Below, one piece after another: positions 35,558 through 44,352 of a stretch of 64,000 bases of DNA (its first letter is position 1; every line of letters begins with the position of its first letter). The stretch comes from Chryseobacterium shigense (GTDB lineage: Bacteria; Bacteroidota; Bacteroidia; Flavobacteriales; Weeksellaceae), in NCBI RefSeq assembly GCF_900156575.1, contig NZ_FTNY01000004.1, positions 496,001 to 560,000 of the forward strand. The letters run 5' to 3'. The notes beneath the pieces were generated by a model. The model did not search any database. It was given only the letters and a program-made list of their open reading frames with translations, and had not been told where the DNA came from. The position numbers and the translations under genes were made by a program.

Positions 35558-36511
35558 ATGGGGTTAAAATATTACTTTTTATTATTATTACTTCTGAATT
35601 TTGGTTTTTCTTATAGCCAATCAAAGCTTCCTTTTGACGAAGATTTATTATTAAAATTGACAATGGACTATAATAAAGATTCAATATATCCAACATACCG
35701 AAAATCAAATTTTGTCTATTTAAATATAAAAACAAAAGACACTTTATTTAATAAAAAATTCAAAGAAGCCTATCCTTTTGTAGGAAATTCTGCTTTAATT
35801 TTTGATGAAAACTCAAATTCATATAATATTATTGATAGGAAAGGAGATTTTAAGTTTAAAGAAGGAGTATTACAAAAGATATTAGAAACAAATCATCCTC
35901 ATAAATCTGTTATTAGATTTCTTAAATTCGAAAATAACTCGCAACAAATATTTCTTTACGACTTATATGAAAGTAAAATTGTAAACGAATATATTAAACC
36001 AAATATATGTGCTGAATCTGTTCCACCTCCGGTAATTGAAAAATTAACTAACGGAAAATATTCTTTAATTTTAGATAACGGAGAAAAAGTAAGTTATGAT
36101 TTTATAAAAGCATTGAATTCATATGGTTATATTGTTAAAAAGAATAATTTATTTGGTGCAATTAATTATAATACGGGAAAGGTAATTATACCAATTCGGT
36201 ATGACAATTATGCTGAAATTAATACATCACAAATTATCGCTTTAAAGAAAGGTAAATTATGGTATTACTATGGATTTACTCTATTAAAAAGCAAGTATTT
36301 GTGTTCTAATTTTTTTCCGCAAGACGAATTTGACAAAAGGTTTGGAATTTATAAAAATCAAAAGGGATTTAACATATTATTTAAAGACTATTCAACCTTA
36401 ACACACGAATTTGATTGGATTTCTGATAATGGAATTATTGCTAAAACTAAAAACAACTATTATTTTATTCCATTCAATACAAAAAAAATTGTTAATTACT
36501 ATGAACGTTAA
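35558..36511 (+). CDS. Exported WG-repeat-like protein
   Basis: The 317-residue protein starts MGLKYYFLLLLLLNFGFSYSQ, a clear signal peptide; a longer in-frame start at 35489 would lie within the attC-like site and is rejected. The middle has KKNNLFGAINYNTGKVIIPIRYDNYAEI (about residues 195-222), which fits the WG/beta-repeat pattern found in many Bacteroidota exported proteins. The rest is AT-rich and acidic-neutral with many Asn and Lys residues. The function is unknown. It is a single-gene cassette following the attC-like site. Confidence 0.7.
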   Translation: MGLKYYFLLLLLLNFGFSYSQSKLPFDEDLLLKLTMDYNKDSIYPTYRKSNFVYLNIKTKDTLFNKKFKEAYPFVGNSALIFDENSNSYNIIDRKGDFKFKEGVLQKILETNHPHKSVIRFLKFENNSQQIFLYDLYESKIVNEYIKPNICAESVPPPVIEKLTNGKYSLILDNGEKVSYDFIKALNSYGYIVKKNNLFGAINYNTGKVIIPIRYDNYAEINTSQIIALKKGKLWYYYGFTLLKSKYLCSNFFPQDEFDKRFGIYKNQKGFNILFKDYSTLTHEFDWISDNGIIAKTKNNYYFIPFNTKKIVNYYER

Positions 36512-36548
36512 TAAAATGATAAGCTGCCAAGTTAGAATATTATGTAAA

Positions 36549-36752
36549 ATGTTTATAATGAAAAAAAACAATATTAATTGACCAAAAAAATTCAATATTA
36601 TAAATAGTGATAGTAGTGAAAAAACCATTACGGATATAGATAAAATAAGGACTTTTATTACAGATTGGGATAATAAAAAATTCATTTCACAACAACTTAT
36701 TTTAGACAAAAAAGGTTCTACAATGCATGATATCAAATATTTTTATTTTTAG
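36549..36752 (+). pseudogene. Gene remnant with an in-frame stop
   Basis: From an ATG at 36549 (and 36558) the frame reads MKKNNIN, then a TGA at 36579, then continues open for 56 codons (KFNIINSDSSEKTITDIDKIRTF...) to a TAG at 36750. The protein is too short to identify. Either it is a fragment of a cassette gene inactivated by a nonsense change, or the first codons belong to something else. The two halves are in the same frame, which argues for a stop mutation. Confidence 0.4.
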
Positions 36753-36786
36753 AAATTGAAAATATTTTAAAAGAAAAAATGAAAGA

Positions 36787-37611
36787 ATGAATAAAATATT
36801 ACTAATATTTTTATTGGTATTTTTATATAATTTTAAATGTCAAGACATTAATAGAGCGAGAATTAGAGATTCTTTAGCGACCACTGAATATGATAATAAA
36901 ATGAAATTGAGTAATGAGTTAATTACAAATTTTAATAATTTAGACTATTCAAAGCTCAATAAGAAAATCATTAAAGATATAGAGTTTAAAAACTTAAAAA
37001 GTAAAAATATAATTTTCTATTATAGTGGCTATTGTAATCATTTTATTGCTGATGATTTTTACACTATTCATTTTTGCGCTTACAAGACTGTATGTCCCGC
37101 GTTTAACCAAACTCATTTTTGGACAGAAAAAACAATAAAATATATCGTAAACAAATACAATGTTAATTTGATTCCTTATTTGGGTTATGTCGATAGTTTT
37201 ATAACTGACGATAAACCTTATGAGACTTTTGAAGAAAAAATTAAACCGTATTATTATGATAATTCTAAAGATATCATACTAAAAACCAAGAATGAATCTA
37301 AAGGATTATTTGTTGAAAAATATAAAAACTCAAATGGAAGTAAAATTGAAGATATCTTACCATTTTATTACTTTTCTAACAAAGGAGAAAAAGGAGAATT
37401 AATCTTAAGAAAAATTCAGGGAAAAGCAGAAAATTACGGATGTATATTTATTTCTTTTGAAAATATAAAAGATAAAATTGTTATTATTAGAATCAAATAT
37501 AATCTAGATACATCAGGAGAATTTAAAGATACTAAATATAAAGTCTATCAATATAAAAATAAAAAATGGAAAGCAATTCCATTCAGAAATGAGTATAAAT
37601 CAATTTATTAA
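36787..37611 (+). CDS. Exported hypothetical protein
   Basis: The 274-residue protein has a signal peptide (MNKILLIFLLVFLYNFKCQ); a Cys at 18 could be a lipid site, but the preceding residues (YNFKC) do not make a good lipobox. The mature part contains FYYSGYCNHFIADDFYTIHFCAYKTVC near 75-101, with three Cys that may form disulfides. No family is known to me. It is strongly AT-rich with Asn/Lys-rich codons, like the other cassette genes. A half attC-like site starts 17 bases after the stop. Confidence 0.7.
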   Translation: MNKILLIFLLVFLYNFKCQDINRARIRDSLATTEYDNKMKLSNELITNFNNLDYSKLNKKIIKDIEFKNLKSKNIIFYYSGYCNHFIADDFYTIHFCAYKTVCPAFNQTHFWTEKTIKYIVNKYNVNLIPYLGYVDSFITDDKPYETFEEKIKPYYYDNSKDIILKTKNESKGLFVEKYKNSNGSKIEDILPFYYFSNKGEKGELILRKIQGKAENYGCIFISFENIKDKIVIIRIKYNLDTSGEFKDTKYKVYQYKNKKWKAIPFRNEYKSIY

Positions 37612-37627
37612 CTTTTAAAAGAAACTA

Positions 37628-37650
37628 CAGATAACATAGTATTTGCAAAA
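37628..37650 (+). repeat. attC-like left half-site
   Basis: CAGATAAC followed by ATAGTATTTGCAAAA lies 17 bases after the stop at 37611 and matches the half-sites at 33656 and 41660. It then runs straight into the DUF5694-like gene remnant, so the rest of the site is lost. Confidence 0.5.
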
Positions 37651-37863
37651 ATTGGTGCTGGAGACAATTATATTGAAGCAGAATCCGTTTCTGATTGGTA
37701 TTTGAGAAATTTAGCGATTTATTCTAATATAATAACGCCAATAGATGCAAAAGACAAATACGTTATCCTCATATTTGGACAAGGGCGTATTCCTATCTTA
37801 AAACATCTGCTGCAAAATAATGACGACTTTGAAGTGGTTGAAGTAAATAGCGTACTGAAATAA
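37645..37863 (+). pseudogene. C-terminal remnant of a DUF5694-like protein
   Basis: The frame has no start and reads AKIGAGDNYIEAESVSDWYLRNLAIYSNII, then KDKYVILIFGQGRIPILKHLL, then DFEVVEVNSVL and stop. This matches the C-terminal third of DUF5694 (TraB-like) proteins, where RxPILxHL and FEVVEV are conserved. The first two thirds are absent and the fragment fuses to the half attC-like site. It ends 50 bases before terminator copy D. Confidence 0.55.
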
Positions 37864-37911
37864 ACGGCTACCAACAGCTAACGGTCAGCGACCGAGATAA
37901 TTTACTATACT

Positions 37912-37942
37912 AACCGCTCTATAAAAATAGAGCGGTTTTTTT
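37912..37942 (+). terminator. groEL-type terminator, copy D
   Basis: AACCGCTCTAT (37912-37922) pairs perfectly with ATAGAGCGGTT (37927-37937), followed by T residues. The preceding spacer resembles that after groEL (CAGCGACCGAGATAATTTACTA compared with the GTCGCTGAGACAATTTAATA of copy A). It marks the right end of the cassette block. Confidence 0.75.
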
Positions 37943-37944
37943 AT

Positions 37945-37952
37945 TATATTTG
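37945..37952 (+). promoter_or_regulatory. -7 box of the alpha/beta hydrolase gene
   Basis: TATATTTG fits TAnnTTTG and follows terminator copy D directly, 17 bases before the ATG at 37970. Confidence 0.5.
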
Positions 37953-37969
37953 ATAGATAACTATAACCC

Positions 37970-38869
37970 ATGAAAATCAACTTTCTTTCTAGCGTCTTTA
38001 TTTGGCTGTTATTAATAGCTTTACCAGAAATGGTATCTTCACAATCGGCCGACTTTACCATTCAGGATGTAAAGTTTGAAAGTCAGGGGATCACTCTCGC
38101 AGGCTCTATTTTACAACCTAAAAAACCGTTTGCAGCAGTAGTGATTGTTCACGGATCTGATCCGGTAAAAAGAGAAATGGAATTCGCAAAACGTCTTGCC
38201 AAAGAAGGCATTGCTGTATTCACCTACGACAAACGCGGCGTTGGAGAATCCGGTGGTATCTATGTAGGACCTTCGGTGGGCACCAATAATATTGACACTG
38301 CTAATCTTACCTTATTGGCTCAGGATGCCAATGCAGCTGCAGAAACGTTTCAGACCTATCTGAAAGATAAAAAAACACCCATTGGATTAGTCGGTTTTAG
38401 CCAGGCGGGATGGATCATCCCCATGGCGGCAAGCAAAAACCCGCAAATTAAATTTATGGTTTTATTTAGCGGGCCTACCATTACTACTCTGGAACAACTT
38501 CGATTTCAGTTTTATACCAATGGAAACAATAGTTTTTGGGAAAATCATACAGAAGCAGATGCCATTGAACATACCAGAAATGATCCGGACAATTACCAAT
38601 TTGCAGCCACTGACCCAAAAACCTATCTGAATACCCTTTCAATTCCCGGGCTTTGGCTTTTTGGTGAAAAAGACATCCAGATTCCGGTACAGTTGTGTAT
38701 AGAACAATTGAACACCCTTAAAGCACAGGGAAAACCTTTCGAATATGCTTCTTTTGCTAAACTGGGGCATAATACTTCTTCCAGCAATGAGACGGCTCCT
38801 TTTGATACAGCTGTACGATGGATACAACAGAAAGCATTGAAGAGTAAAAAATATAAAGCTTCAAAATAA
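37970..38869 (+). CDS. Exported alpha/beta hydrolase
   Basis: The 299-residue protein has a signal peptide ending near residue 25 (EMVSSQ). The hydrolase core has the oxyanion HGSDPVKRE, then TYDKRGVGESGG, then a nucleophile Ser in GFSQAGW near residue 142. The acid is in GEKDIQI near 229 and the His in LGHNTSS near 264. It probably cleaves esters in the periplasm. Codon use and GC content are closer to the core genes than the cassettes to the left, so it may be the gene that originally followed groEL. Confidence 0.87.
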   Translation: MKINFLSSVFIWLLLIALPEMVSSQSADFTIQDVKFESQGITLAGSILQPKKPFAAVVIVHGSDPVKREMEFAKRLAKEGIAVFTYDKRGVGESGGIYVGPSVGTNNIDTANLTLLAQDANAAAETFQTYLKDKKTPIGLVGFSQAGWIIPMAASKNPQIKFMVLFSGPTITTLEQLRFQFYTNGNNSFWENHTEADAIEHTRNDPDNYQFAATDPKTYLNTLSIPGLWLFGEKDIQIPVQLCIEQLNTLKAQGKPFEYASFAKLGHNTSSSNETAPFDTAVRWIQQKALKSKKYKASK

Positions 38870-38949
38870 AACCCAAAACATAGTAACGGAATCGTACCTA
38901 TTTTATATTGACTTAATGTGTAAATTTAGAGGTTAACTGTAATTTTATC

Positions 38950-39618
38950 ATGATGAAAAGAATACTACACTTTATATTGTTAATTAGCTCAATGAGTTTG
39001 TTTTCTCAAAATTTGGAGAAAAAAATATCAGACGAAATTTGTACCTGTTTAGGAAATGCAGAAAATTTAAAAGATCCCGAAAAAAAGCTACAGGAGTGTA
39101 CCCAAAAAAGTTTTGAAACCAATTATGCTGAGATCACTAAAAAATTGAATGACCCTCAGAATACTCACACAAAAGACATTGAAGATTATTACATATCTAT
39201 TGAAGGTCTTTTGCTGAATAATTGTAAAAGCTTTTTAGAATACAGAAAAAAAGAATTTGTCCGCGAAAAGCAAGAAAGCATCTCTAATTGTGACGATATT
39301 AAAACAGGAATCTACTATTATGAAACGCTGCAAAAAAAAGAAAAATCGTACCTGACATTTACAAAAAATGAAGTTATCGAAACAAGAAAAAACAATGTTT
39401 ATTCAATTAATAAAATTGAATGGACTGATAAGTGTACATACAAATTAAATTTGCTGGAAACTAACAGTAATTATGATGAAACCTATCTCAAAAATAAATC
39501 ACTGACTTTCAGAGTAATTGAAAATTCCCCCACATACTTTGTTGTACAAACTGAATATTTTGAAAATGGCGGTTTAAATAATGTGAAAATTTTTAAACTT
39601 CCCTTTATCAATCAATAA
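38950..39618 (+). CDS. Exported hypothetical protein
   Basis: The 222-residue protein has a signal peptide (MMKRILHFILLISSMSLFS). The mature part starts with a CTCLG...CTQKSF segment near residues 31-54, a Cys pattern seen in several uncharacterised Flavobacteriia proteins. The C-terminal half is beta-rich with a further pair of Cys residues. I cannot name the family. The gene is AT-rich and followed by the dispersed AACATTAGC block. Confidence 0.7.
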   Translation: MMKRILHFILLISSMSLFSQNLEKKISDEICTCLGNAENLKDPEKKLQECTQKSFETNYAEITKKLNDPQNTHTKDIEDYYISIEGLLLNNCKSFLEYRKKEFVREKQESISNCDDIKTGIYYYETLQKKEKSYLTFTKNEVIETRKNNVYSINKIEWTDKCTYKLNLLETNSNYDETYLKNKSLTFRVIENSPTYFVVQTEYFENGGLNNVKIFKLPFINQ

Positions 39619-39620
39619 AA

Positions 39621-39680
39621 AAACCAAAACAACATTAGCACAATTATATATATTTTATATTATCGCAATACATAAATTGG
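39621..39680 (+). repeat. Dispersed block similar to 32783-32840
   Basis: AACCAAAACAACATTAGC with the following AT-rich sequence aligns with 32783-32840 over most of its length. It starts just past the previous stop and precedes the gene at 39708. Confidence 0.45.
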
Positions 39681-39707
39681 AATGTTGCAAGATATTTTGA
39701 CCGAAAA

Positions 39708-40664
39708 ATGAAAAACATATTAATTTTTGCCCTAATTTTTAATCTTTTATCTTGTAAAGCACAAGAATTTGAAAAATTATCTGTTTCAAAAACAGATGAT
39801 TCCGAACTGTACATTAATGATGAAAATTCTACAGAATTATTTTATTATAAATATGTACCAAAAAATAGGATTAAAGGTGTTTTAGTTATTATTCCTTCTG
39901 GTGGAGAACTCGTTGAAAATACATTAAAACAAATAACTCTGCCAAAAATAGCAGTTGAAAAAGGAATTATGGTCATTGTTCCATCAATCAATTGGGGAAC
40001 AGAGGATCGAGAAGCAGAATTCAAATTACTTGATAAAATTTTCACTGAAATTGTCGCAAAGCATAAAATACCGAAAGATAAATTTATAATCGGCGGCCTT
40101 TCAAGTGGCGCAATGATTTCTTTAACTTACGCTGAAAAGGCAACTAAAAATCCCGAAAAGTTTTTTCTAATACCAAAAGGAGTTTTTGCATTAGACGCCC
40201 CTTTAGACCAAGCAAGATTTTATAAATATTGCGAAAGAGAAATCGAAAGAAATATTTATCAACCTGCAGTAGATGAAGCAAAATGGATAAAGAATAATTG
40301 GGACAGTATTTATGGAGGATCTCCGGATAAATTTCCAGAAAAATATCTGGAAAATTCTATTTATTCTTATGGAGCAAAAGATGGCGGAAACGCCAAATAT
40401 TTAAAAAAAATGCCTCTTTTAATGTTTACTGATTTGGATACAGATTGGTTAATTAATGAAAGACATCGTGACTTATATGATTGGAATGGAATTGATATCA
40501 TCTCAATGATAAACCAATTAAAAATAATGGGAAATGAAAACGCTAGAGTAATCGTTAGTCAAGGAAAAGGAGTTCGATTAGACGGAACGAAAAATCCACA
40601 TTCCTGGTCAATTATGGATTCCGAAGTTTGCCTGAATTGGCTGATAGAAACATTGGAAAAATAA
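39708..40664 (+). CDS. Putative alpha/beta hydrolase lipoprotein
   Basis: The 318-residue protein has a lipobox (NLLSC, Cys at residue 16), so it is probably a lipoprotein of the periplasm or outer membrane. GVLVIIPSGGE and INWGTEDREAE precede a nucleophile elbow GGLSSGAMIS near residue 131, and the C-terminal NPHSW could hold the catalytic His. This points to a feruloyl-esterase-like or peptidase-like hydrolase. It is AT-rich and its stop is followed within 7 bases by an attC-like half-site. Confidence 0.7.
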   Translation: MKNILIFALIFNLLSCKAQEFEKLSVSKTDDSELYINDENSTELFYYKYVPKNRIKGVLVIIPSGGELVENTLKQITLPKIAVEKGIMVIVPSINWGTEDREAEFKLLDKIFTEIVAKHKIPKDKFIIGGLSSGAMISLTYAEKATKNPEKFFLIPKGVFALDAPLDQARFYKYCEREIERNIYQPAVDEAKWIKNNWDSIYGGSPDKFPEKYLENSIYSYGAKDGGNAKYLKKMPLLMFTDLDTDWLINERHRDLYDWNGIDIISMINQLKIMGNENARVIVSQGKGVRLDGTKNPHSWSIMDSEVCLNWLIETLEK

Positions 40665-40670
40665 AAACAT

Positions 40671-40697
40671 CGCACAACAGGCGTTTGGCAAGATTGC
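40671..40697 (+). repeat. attC-like left half-site (second type)
   Basis: CGCACAACAGGCGTTTGGCAAGATTGC starts 7 bases after the stop at 40664. It has the GTTTGGCAA word of the complete site at 35410, with an ACAAC end. The expected right half is not recognisable beyond the inverted-repeat element that follows. Confidence 0.4.
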
Positions 40698-40714
40698 AAA
40701 TATACTTATTTCCA

Positions 40715-40886
40715 GCTGCGCAAAGTCTCCCGACTTTGAGCTAGCAATATAATAAAGTCAATCTTTAGAGGGTGACTTTATTTGTACAGTAAGGCTCATA
40801 GATCCTACTAAGAAAAATGAATTTTGGAAATATAATAATTATGATGAATGAAAATAAGTGCTCAAAGTCGGGAGACTTTGCGCAGC
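40715..40886. mobile_element. 172-bp element with perfect 27-bp terminal inverted repeats
   Basis: GCTGCGCAAAGTCTCC... (40715-40741) is an exact reverse complement of 40860-40886, with 118 bases between. There is no coding capacity. Both flanks carry a similar AATATA...TTTCCA word, which may be an imperfect target-site repeat. The structure is that of a MITE or a relic. Related AAGTCTCC words occur at about 33705 and 43991. Confidence 0.55.
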
Positions 40887-40990
40887 GGAGTTAATATATT
40901 TTTCCACTTCGGTTAAAGTTTGTAATTTAACCTAAAGTTTTGGCTTCGATTTACGGCACATCGTCAAGTTGAAACGCTGGAAGAAATGCT

Positions 40991-41653
40991 ATGAAAAAGT
41001 TGTCCAATAAAAGAGTTTTCTGTTTTCTAATATTTATTTTTTTATTTAGTAATTGCTCTAAATATGATAAAGATCAAATTTCAAATATTCAAAAATTATC
41101 TTCAACAAATAAGAAATATGATGTTTATTTATATACTATTGATAGCGGAATGGCATTTGGTTCATCTGTAAATGCCTTACAAATTGTTAAATATAAAGAA
41201 AAGCCTGATTTCTATAATTCTGATTTCTTTAGAGTTCCGAATTCTCGACCCTTTCAAATAAAGTGGGATAATGGTAATTTAACAATCAAAACAATATCCG
41301 ATCTTGACCGCTCATTACAAAAACAACCTATTCGAACGGAAATTCAAAATTACAAAGGAATCAATATTAAAAATTTAGTTTATACCCTAAATTCGACATT
41401 AGCTTTATCTGAATTTAGATTCATCGATTTCTACGAAAAGAATGGAAATTTAATTTTTAAGAAAGAAAATGATTCATTAATTTTTAATGAAGCAAATTCA
41501 CAACTATCTATAGACTCAAGTTGTATTGAAATTAATTATTTTAAGCAAAATAATGAAGGTTTGGAATTTGAGGCATATAAACTAATTCCAGAAAAGAAAA
41601 TTGATTTAAAAAAAATTGAAAAGTATCAACCTTTAAAAGGTATAGAAAAATAA
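40991..41653 (+). CDS. Hypothetical lipoprotein
   Basis: The 220-residue protein has a membrane-spanning signal with a lipobox (LFSNC, Cys near residue 22). The mature domain is small and beta-rich (YDVYLYTIDSGMAFGSSVNALQIVKYKEK), resembling hypothetical proteins found next to toxin/immunity loci, but no named family fits. It is strongly AT-rich, and an attC-like half-site begins 7 bases after its stop. Confidence 0.7.
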   Translation: MKKLSNKRVFCFLIFIFLFSNCSKYDKDQISNIQKLSSTNKKYDVYLYTIDSGMAFGSSVNALQIVKYKEKPDFYNSDFFRVPNSRPFQIKWDNGNLTIKTISDLDRSLQKQPIRTEIQNYKGINIKNLVYTLNSTLALSEFRFIDFYEKNGNLIFKKENDSLIFNEANSQLSIDSSCIEINYFKQNNEGLEFEAYKLIPEKKIDLKKIEKYQPLKGIEK

Positions 41654-41659
41654 ATAGTG

Positions 41660-41686
41660 CAGATAACATTGTATTGCTAAAAATGC
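41660..41686 (+). repeat. attC-like left half-site
   Basis: CAGATAAC followed by ATTGTATTGCTAAAAATGC lies 7 bases past the stop at 41653 and matches the half-sites at 33656 and 37628. It is the right-most clear member. Confidence 0.5.
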
Positions 41687-41918
41687 AAGAAAATATTACA
41701 TTTGCTCAGATTGGGCAACCTCCGCCATTTTATCCCCTAGTTACCACACTTTATCGGCTTTGGCTTTTGGATTATATGATCAGTATATTTAATTTACAAT
41801 ACTTAAACCACACGAAAAGATAGGTGCGTTGCCGAGGGTAGAAGACTAAAACTTATACCGTACTGTATTGATAAAATATAAGGTTAAACAATCAATTTTC
41901 GAATTCAAATAAAAAACA

Positions 41919-42572
41919 ATGAAAAAATATATTATTTCAGGTCTCTTAGTTTTAATTTTTCAGGTATTCTATGCACAGATCAATACTGATCAGATTAAAA
42001 AGAATGTCACTGAAAATCCACAGGAAAATTTTGATAAGCTTCTGGATATATTCAAAGTAAAACCATCTGAATTGACCCAGGAGCAAATGAACCAATTGTA
42101 TTACGGAAGTAAGTTCGTAAAAATTGAGTATACCATTGGGAATTACAACCGTGAATCCGGCACATTCTGGAAGGCTGCTCAAAAAAGACTGTCAAAGAGT
42201 AAAGCAGAAAAAATGCTTGCTGAAGCGGAATCCAAATATGCTATCAATCCTCTCAATACCAATTTACTGGATGATATGATGAATATTTACAGTGCGCTTG
42301 ATGACCATCAAAAAATAGAATTATGTTCTCAACAAAAGGATCTGATCATTCAAACAACAGAAAAAAGCGGAGATGGTAAAAGTGAAGAAACAGCAATTTG
42401 TGTTTTAGCACCTGGAGAAGTTTTACAGCAACTTGAAAAACTAGCAACCTCAGGACCAAGAGCGGAATTTAGTCAAAAAATGAAGCAGCTCCCGGACGGA
42501 AGCATTCTAACCATTTATAAAATCGGAGACCGGGAGGTATTCGTAAAATTAGTTGGCGGATATTTTTTTTAA
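41919..42572 (+). CDS. DUF4919 domain-containing exported protein
   Basis: The 217-residue protein has a signal peptide (MKKYIISGLLVLIFQVFYA). The rest matches what I recall of DUF4919: QENFDKLLDIFKVKPSELTQEQMNQLYYG near residues 36-68, followed by a helical TPR-like part with NPLNTNLLDDMMNIYSALDD. The C-terminus is beta-rich (GSILTIYKIGDREVFVKLVGG). The function is unknown. GC content and codon use are like the host core genes, in contrast to the cassettes on its left. Confidence 0.75.
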   Translation: MKKYIISGLLVLIFQVFYAQINTDQIKKNVTENPQENFDKLLDIFKVKPSELTQEQMNQLYYGSKFVKIEYTIGNYNRESGTFWKAAQKRLSKSKAEKMLAEAESKYAINPLNTNLLDDMMNIYSALDDHQKIELCSQQKDLIIQTTEKSGDGKSEETAICVLAPGEVLQQLEKLATSGPRAEFSQKMKQLPDGSILTIYKIGDREVFVKLVGGYFF

Positions 42573-42690
42573 AAGCTCCTACAAAAACCATCACTGAAAA
42601 CCGCAAAGTAAAGCATTTGTGTGTGAACAAACAGCAAATAGGGTAAACCTTATTCCTGCCTTTTGTAAAAAATAAAAAACCAGTTGACTT

Positions 42691-43653
42691 ATGAAATTAT
42701 ATGCCCTACTCCTTTCATTCCTGACTTCATTATCAGCCCACGCACAAACACTTCAATTTAAAAATCTTGCCAACATGTCTGCAGGCAGAGGTGCCGTAGC
42801 CAGTGTAATCGTGAATGATCAAATCTATGTGAGCAATGGGTATCAGGAAAAAGCAAGTGATGCAAAGTATGTGGAGAAATATAGTATTCCCGATAACCGT
42901 TGGAGTATTCTCAATTCTACCCTGCTTCCCAAAAAATTTGCTAATTCGGAGACTTACAATAATAAAATTTATATTTTTAACGGTTGGGGAAACAGCCATC
43001 TTGAAATTGTAGACCTTGCAACCAATACAATAACGCAGGGGGCTGTTAATCATTCCTACACAGGAAATTCAGGTTCTGCAATCCATAATGGCAGAATCTA
43101 TGTATTTGGCGGCAGCGGACTCAATGGAGCTGCCACCACTGTATTTTCCAATAAATTCCAGTACTATGATATTGCTTCCGATACATGGAACCCATTACCC
43201 AATATGCCCACAGCCAGAGAAGCAAAAGGCAAAATTGTTGATGATAAACTGTATGTAATTGGTGGTTTTAACGGAACTCCATCCCGTCTGATCAATGTTT
43301 ACGACCTCAATACCAATCGCTGGACCAATCAATATACGATGCCTGTCGGTATATCCGGGCACGCATTAGCCGTATCCGGTACTAAGATCTTTATTGCAGG
43401 CGGCTTTAATCATCAATCTTTCCTGGCCTATTTTGATACGACAACCAATAAAGTACATCAGCTGTCATCCAATATGATTCCCAGAAGACACGCTACAGCG
43501 GAAGTATACAACAATAAATTATACATCATCGGCGGAAGTACAACGTCCCTCACCAGTTCAGCGATTAAAAGCATCCAAGTGGCAGATATTAACGAAAGTG
43601 TGCTTTCTGCCAATGCAGCCAAACCCGTTCCGGAGAAGAAAAATCGACTCTAA
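42691..43653 (+). CDS. Exported Kelch-repeat beta-propeller protein
   Basis: The 320-residue protein has a signal peptide of about 19 residues (ending AHAQ). Five to six Kelch motifs follow: for instance IYVFGGSGLNGAA, LYVIGGFNGTPS, IFIAGGFNHQS and LYIIGGSTTS, each with the GG pair and the Tyr/Trp spacing of a propeller blade. Such proteins bind ligands or sugars in the periplasm. No partner is apparent. Confidence 0.87.
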   Translation: MKLYALLLSFLTSLSAHAQTLQFKNLANMSAGRGAVASVIVNDQIYVSNGYQEKASDAKYVEKYSIPDNRWSILNSTLLPKKFANSETYNNKIYIFNGWGNSHLEIVDLATNTITQGAVNHSYTGNSGSAIHNGRIYVFGGSGLNGAATTVFSNKFQYYDIASDTWNPLPNMPTAREAKGKIVDDKLYVIGGFNGTPSRLINVYDLNTNRWTNQYTMPVGISGHALAVSGTKIFIAGGFNHQSFLAYFDTTTNKVHQLSSNMIPRRHATAEVYNNKLYIIGGSTTSLTSSAIKSIQVADINESVLSANAAKPVPEKKNRL

Positions 43654-44014
43654 AATCTTGAAGATTGAAAAATATCCACAAACCGGAAAAGTAATTCATA
43701 TTTCAGCTAGCTGATTAAGGATGCAAAGTCCAAAAAGCCCTGATGATTTTGCAAATGGATTAAGTCATAGTTCAATTGATGAAGAAACATTGAACAAGAG
43801 TATCACTAAAATACAAAATAAAAAAAGGCAAAATGCCTGACTCCAATAAAATGGATGGATACTCTTTTCGGAAAAAGAATTTGACAAAGGAGAGGCCGAA
43901 ATACTCAAAGTTCCGTTTTCTGAAATGGTGGGAGTAATGGAAGATCATATTATTTCAGGAAATTATACTGAATAAACACCACCGCTTCAAAAGTCTCCGG
44001 CTTTGAGCGAATAA
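43654..44014. other. Decayed coding remnants after the Kelch gene
   Basis: A 39-codon frame from an ATG at 43721 ends at 43840 with no recognised family. From about 43855 another frame reads LFSEKEFDKGEAEILKVPFSEMVGVMEDHIISGNYTE to a stop near 43975, with no start. It looks like the end of a lost gene. The word AAGTCTCCGGCTTTGAGC (near 43991) resembles the terminal repeat of the element at 40715. Confidence 0.35.
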
Positions 44015-44352
44015 ACGCTTTTATTATTACAACCACTATTGATTGTAACTACAGGAGTTCTCCGGTGGTCTCCAACAACTTACAGGAGACTTCCGTACAG
44101 CGTATTTTATTTCAACCACTAGTGTTTGTAATCAACGGAGGACTCCGGTGGTCTCCAACAACTTGCGGGAGACTTCCATACAGCGTATTATCTTCCAACC
44201 ACCAGTGTTTCTAACCAACGGAGGACTCCAGTGGTCTCCAACAACTTGCGGGAGACTTCCGTAAAGCGTATTTTATTTCAACCACCAGTGTTTCTAACCA
44301 ACGGAGGACTCTGGTGGTCTCCATCAACTTGCGCGGGACTTCCGTAAAGCGA
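44015..44352. repeat. 83-bp tandem repeat, four copies
   Basis: The word TCTCCA(A/T)CAACTT recurs with TCCA at 44071, 44154, 44237 and 44320, an exact period of 83 bases. Each unit contains a near-palindrome around GGAGGACTCCGGTGGTCTCC and then GGGAGACTTCCGTA. Copies 2 to 4 are nearly the same, and the first is more diverged. No open frame spans the array. Confidence 0.85.

Noticed and set aside
44015..44352. CRISPR-like array at 83-bp period
   Set aside because: The whole 83-bp unit is conserved between copies, so there is no repeat-spacer pattern.
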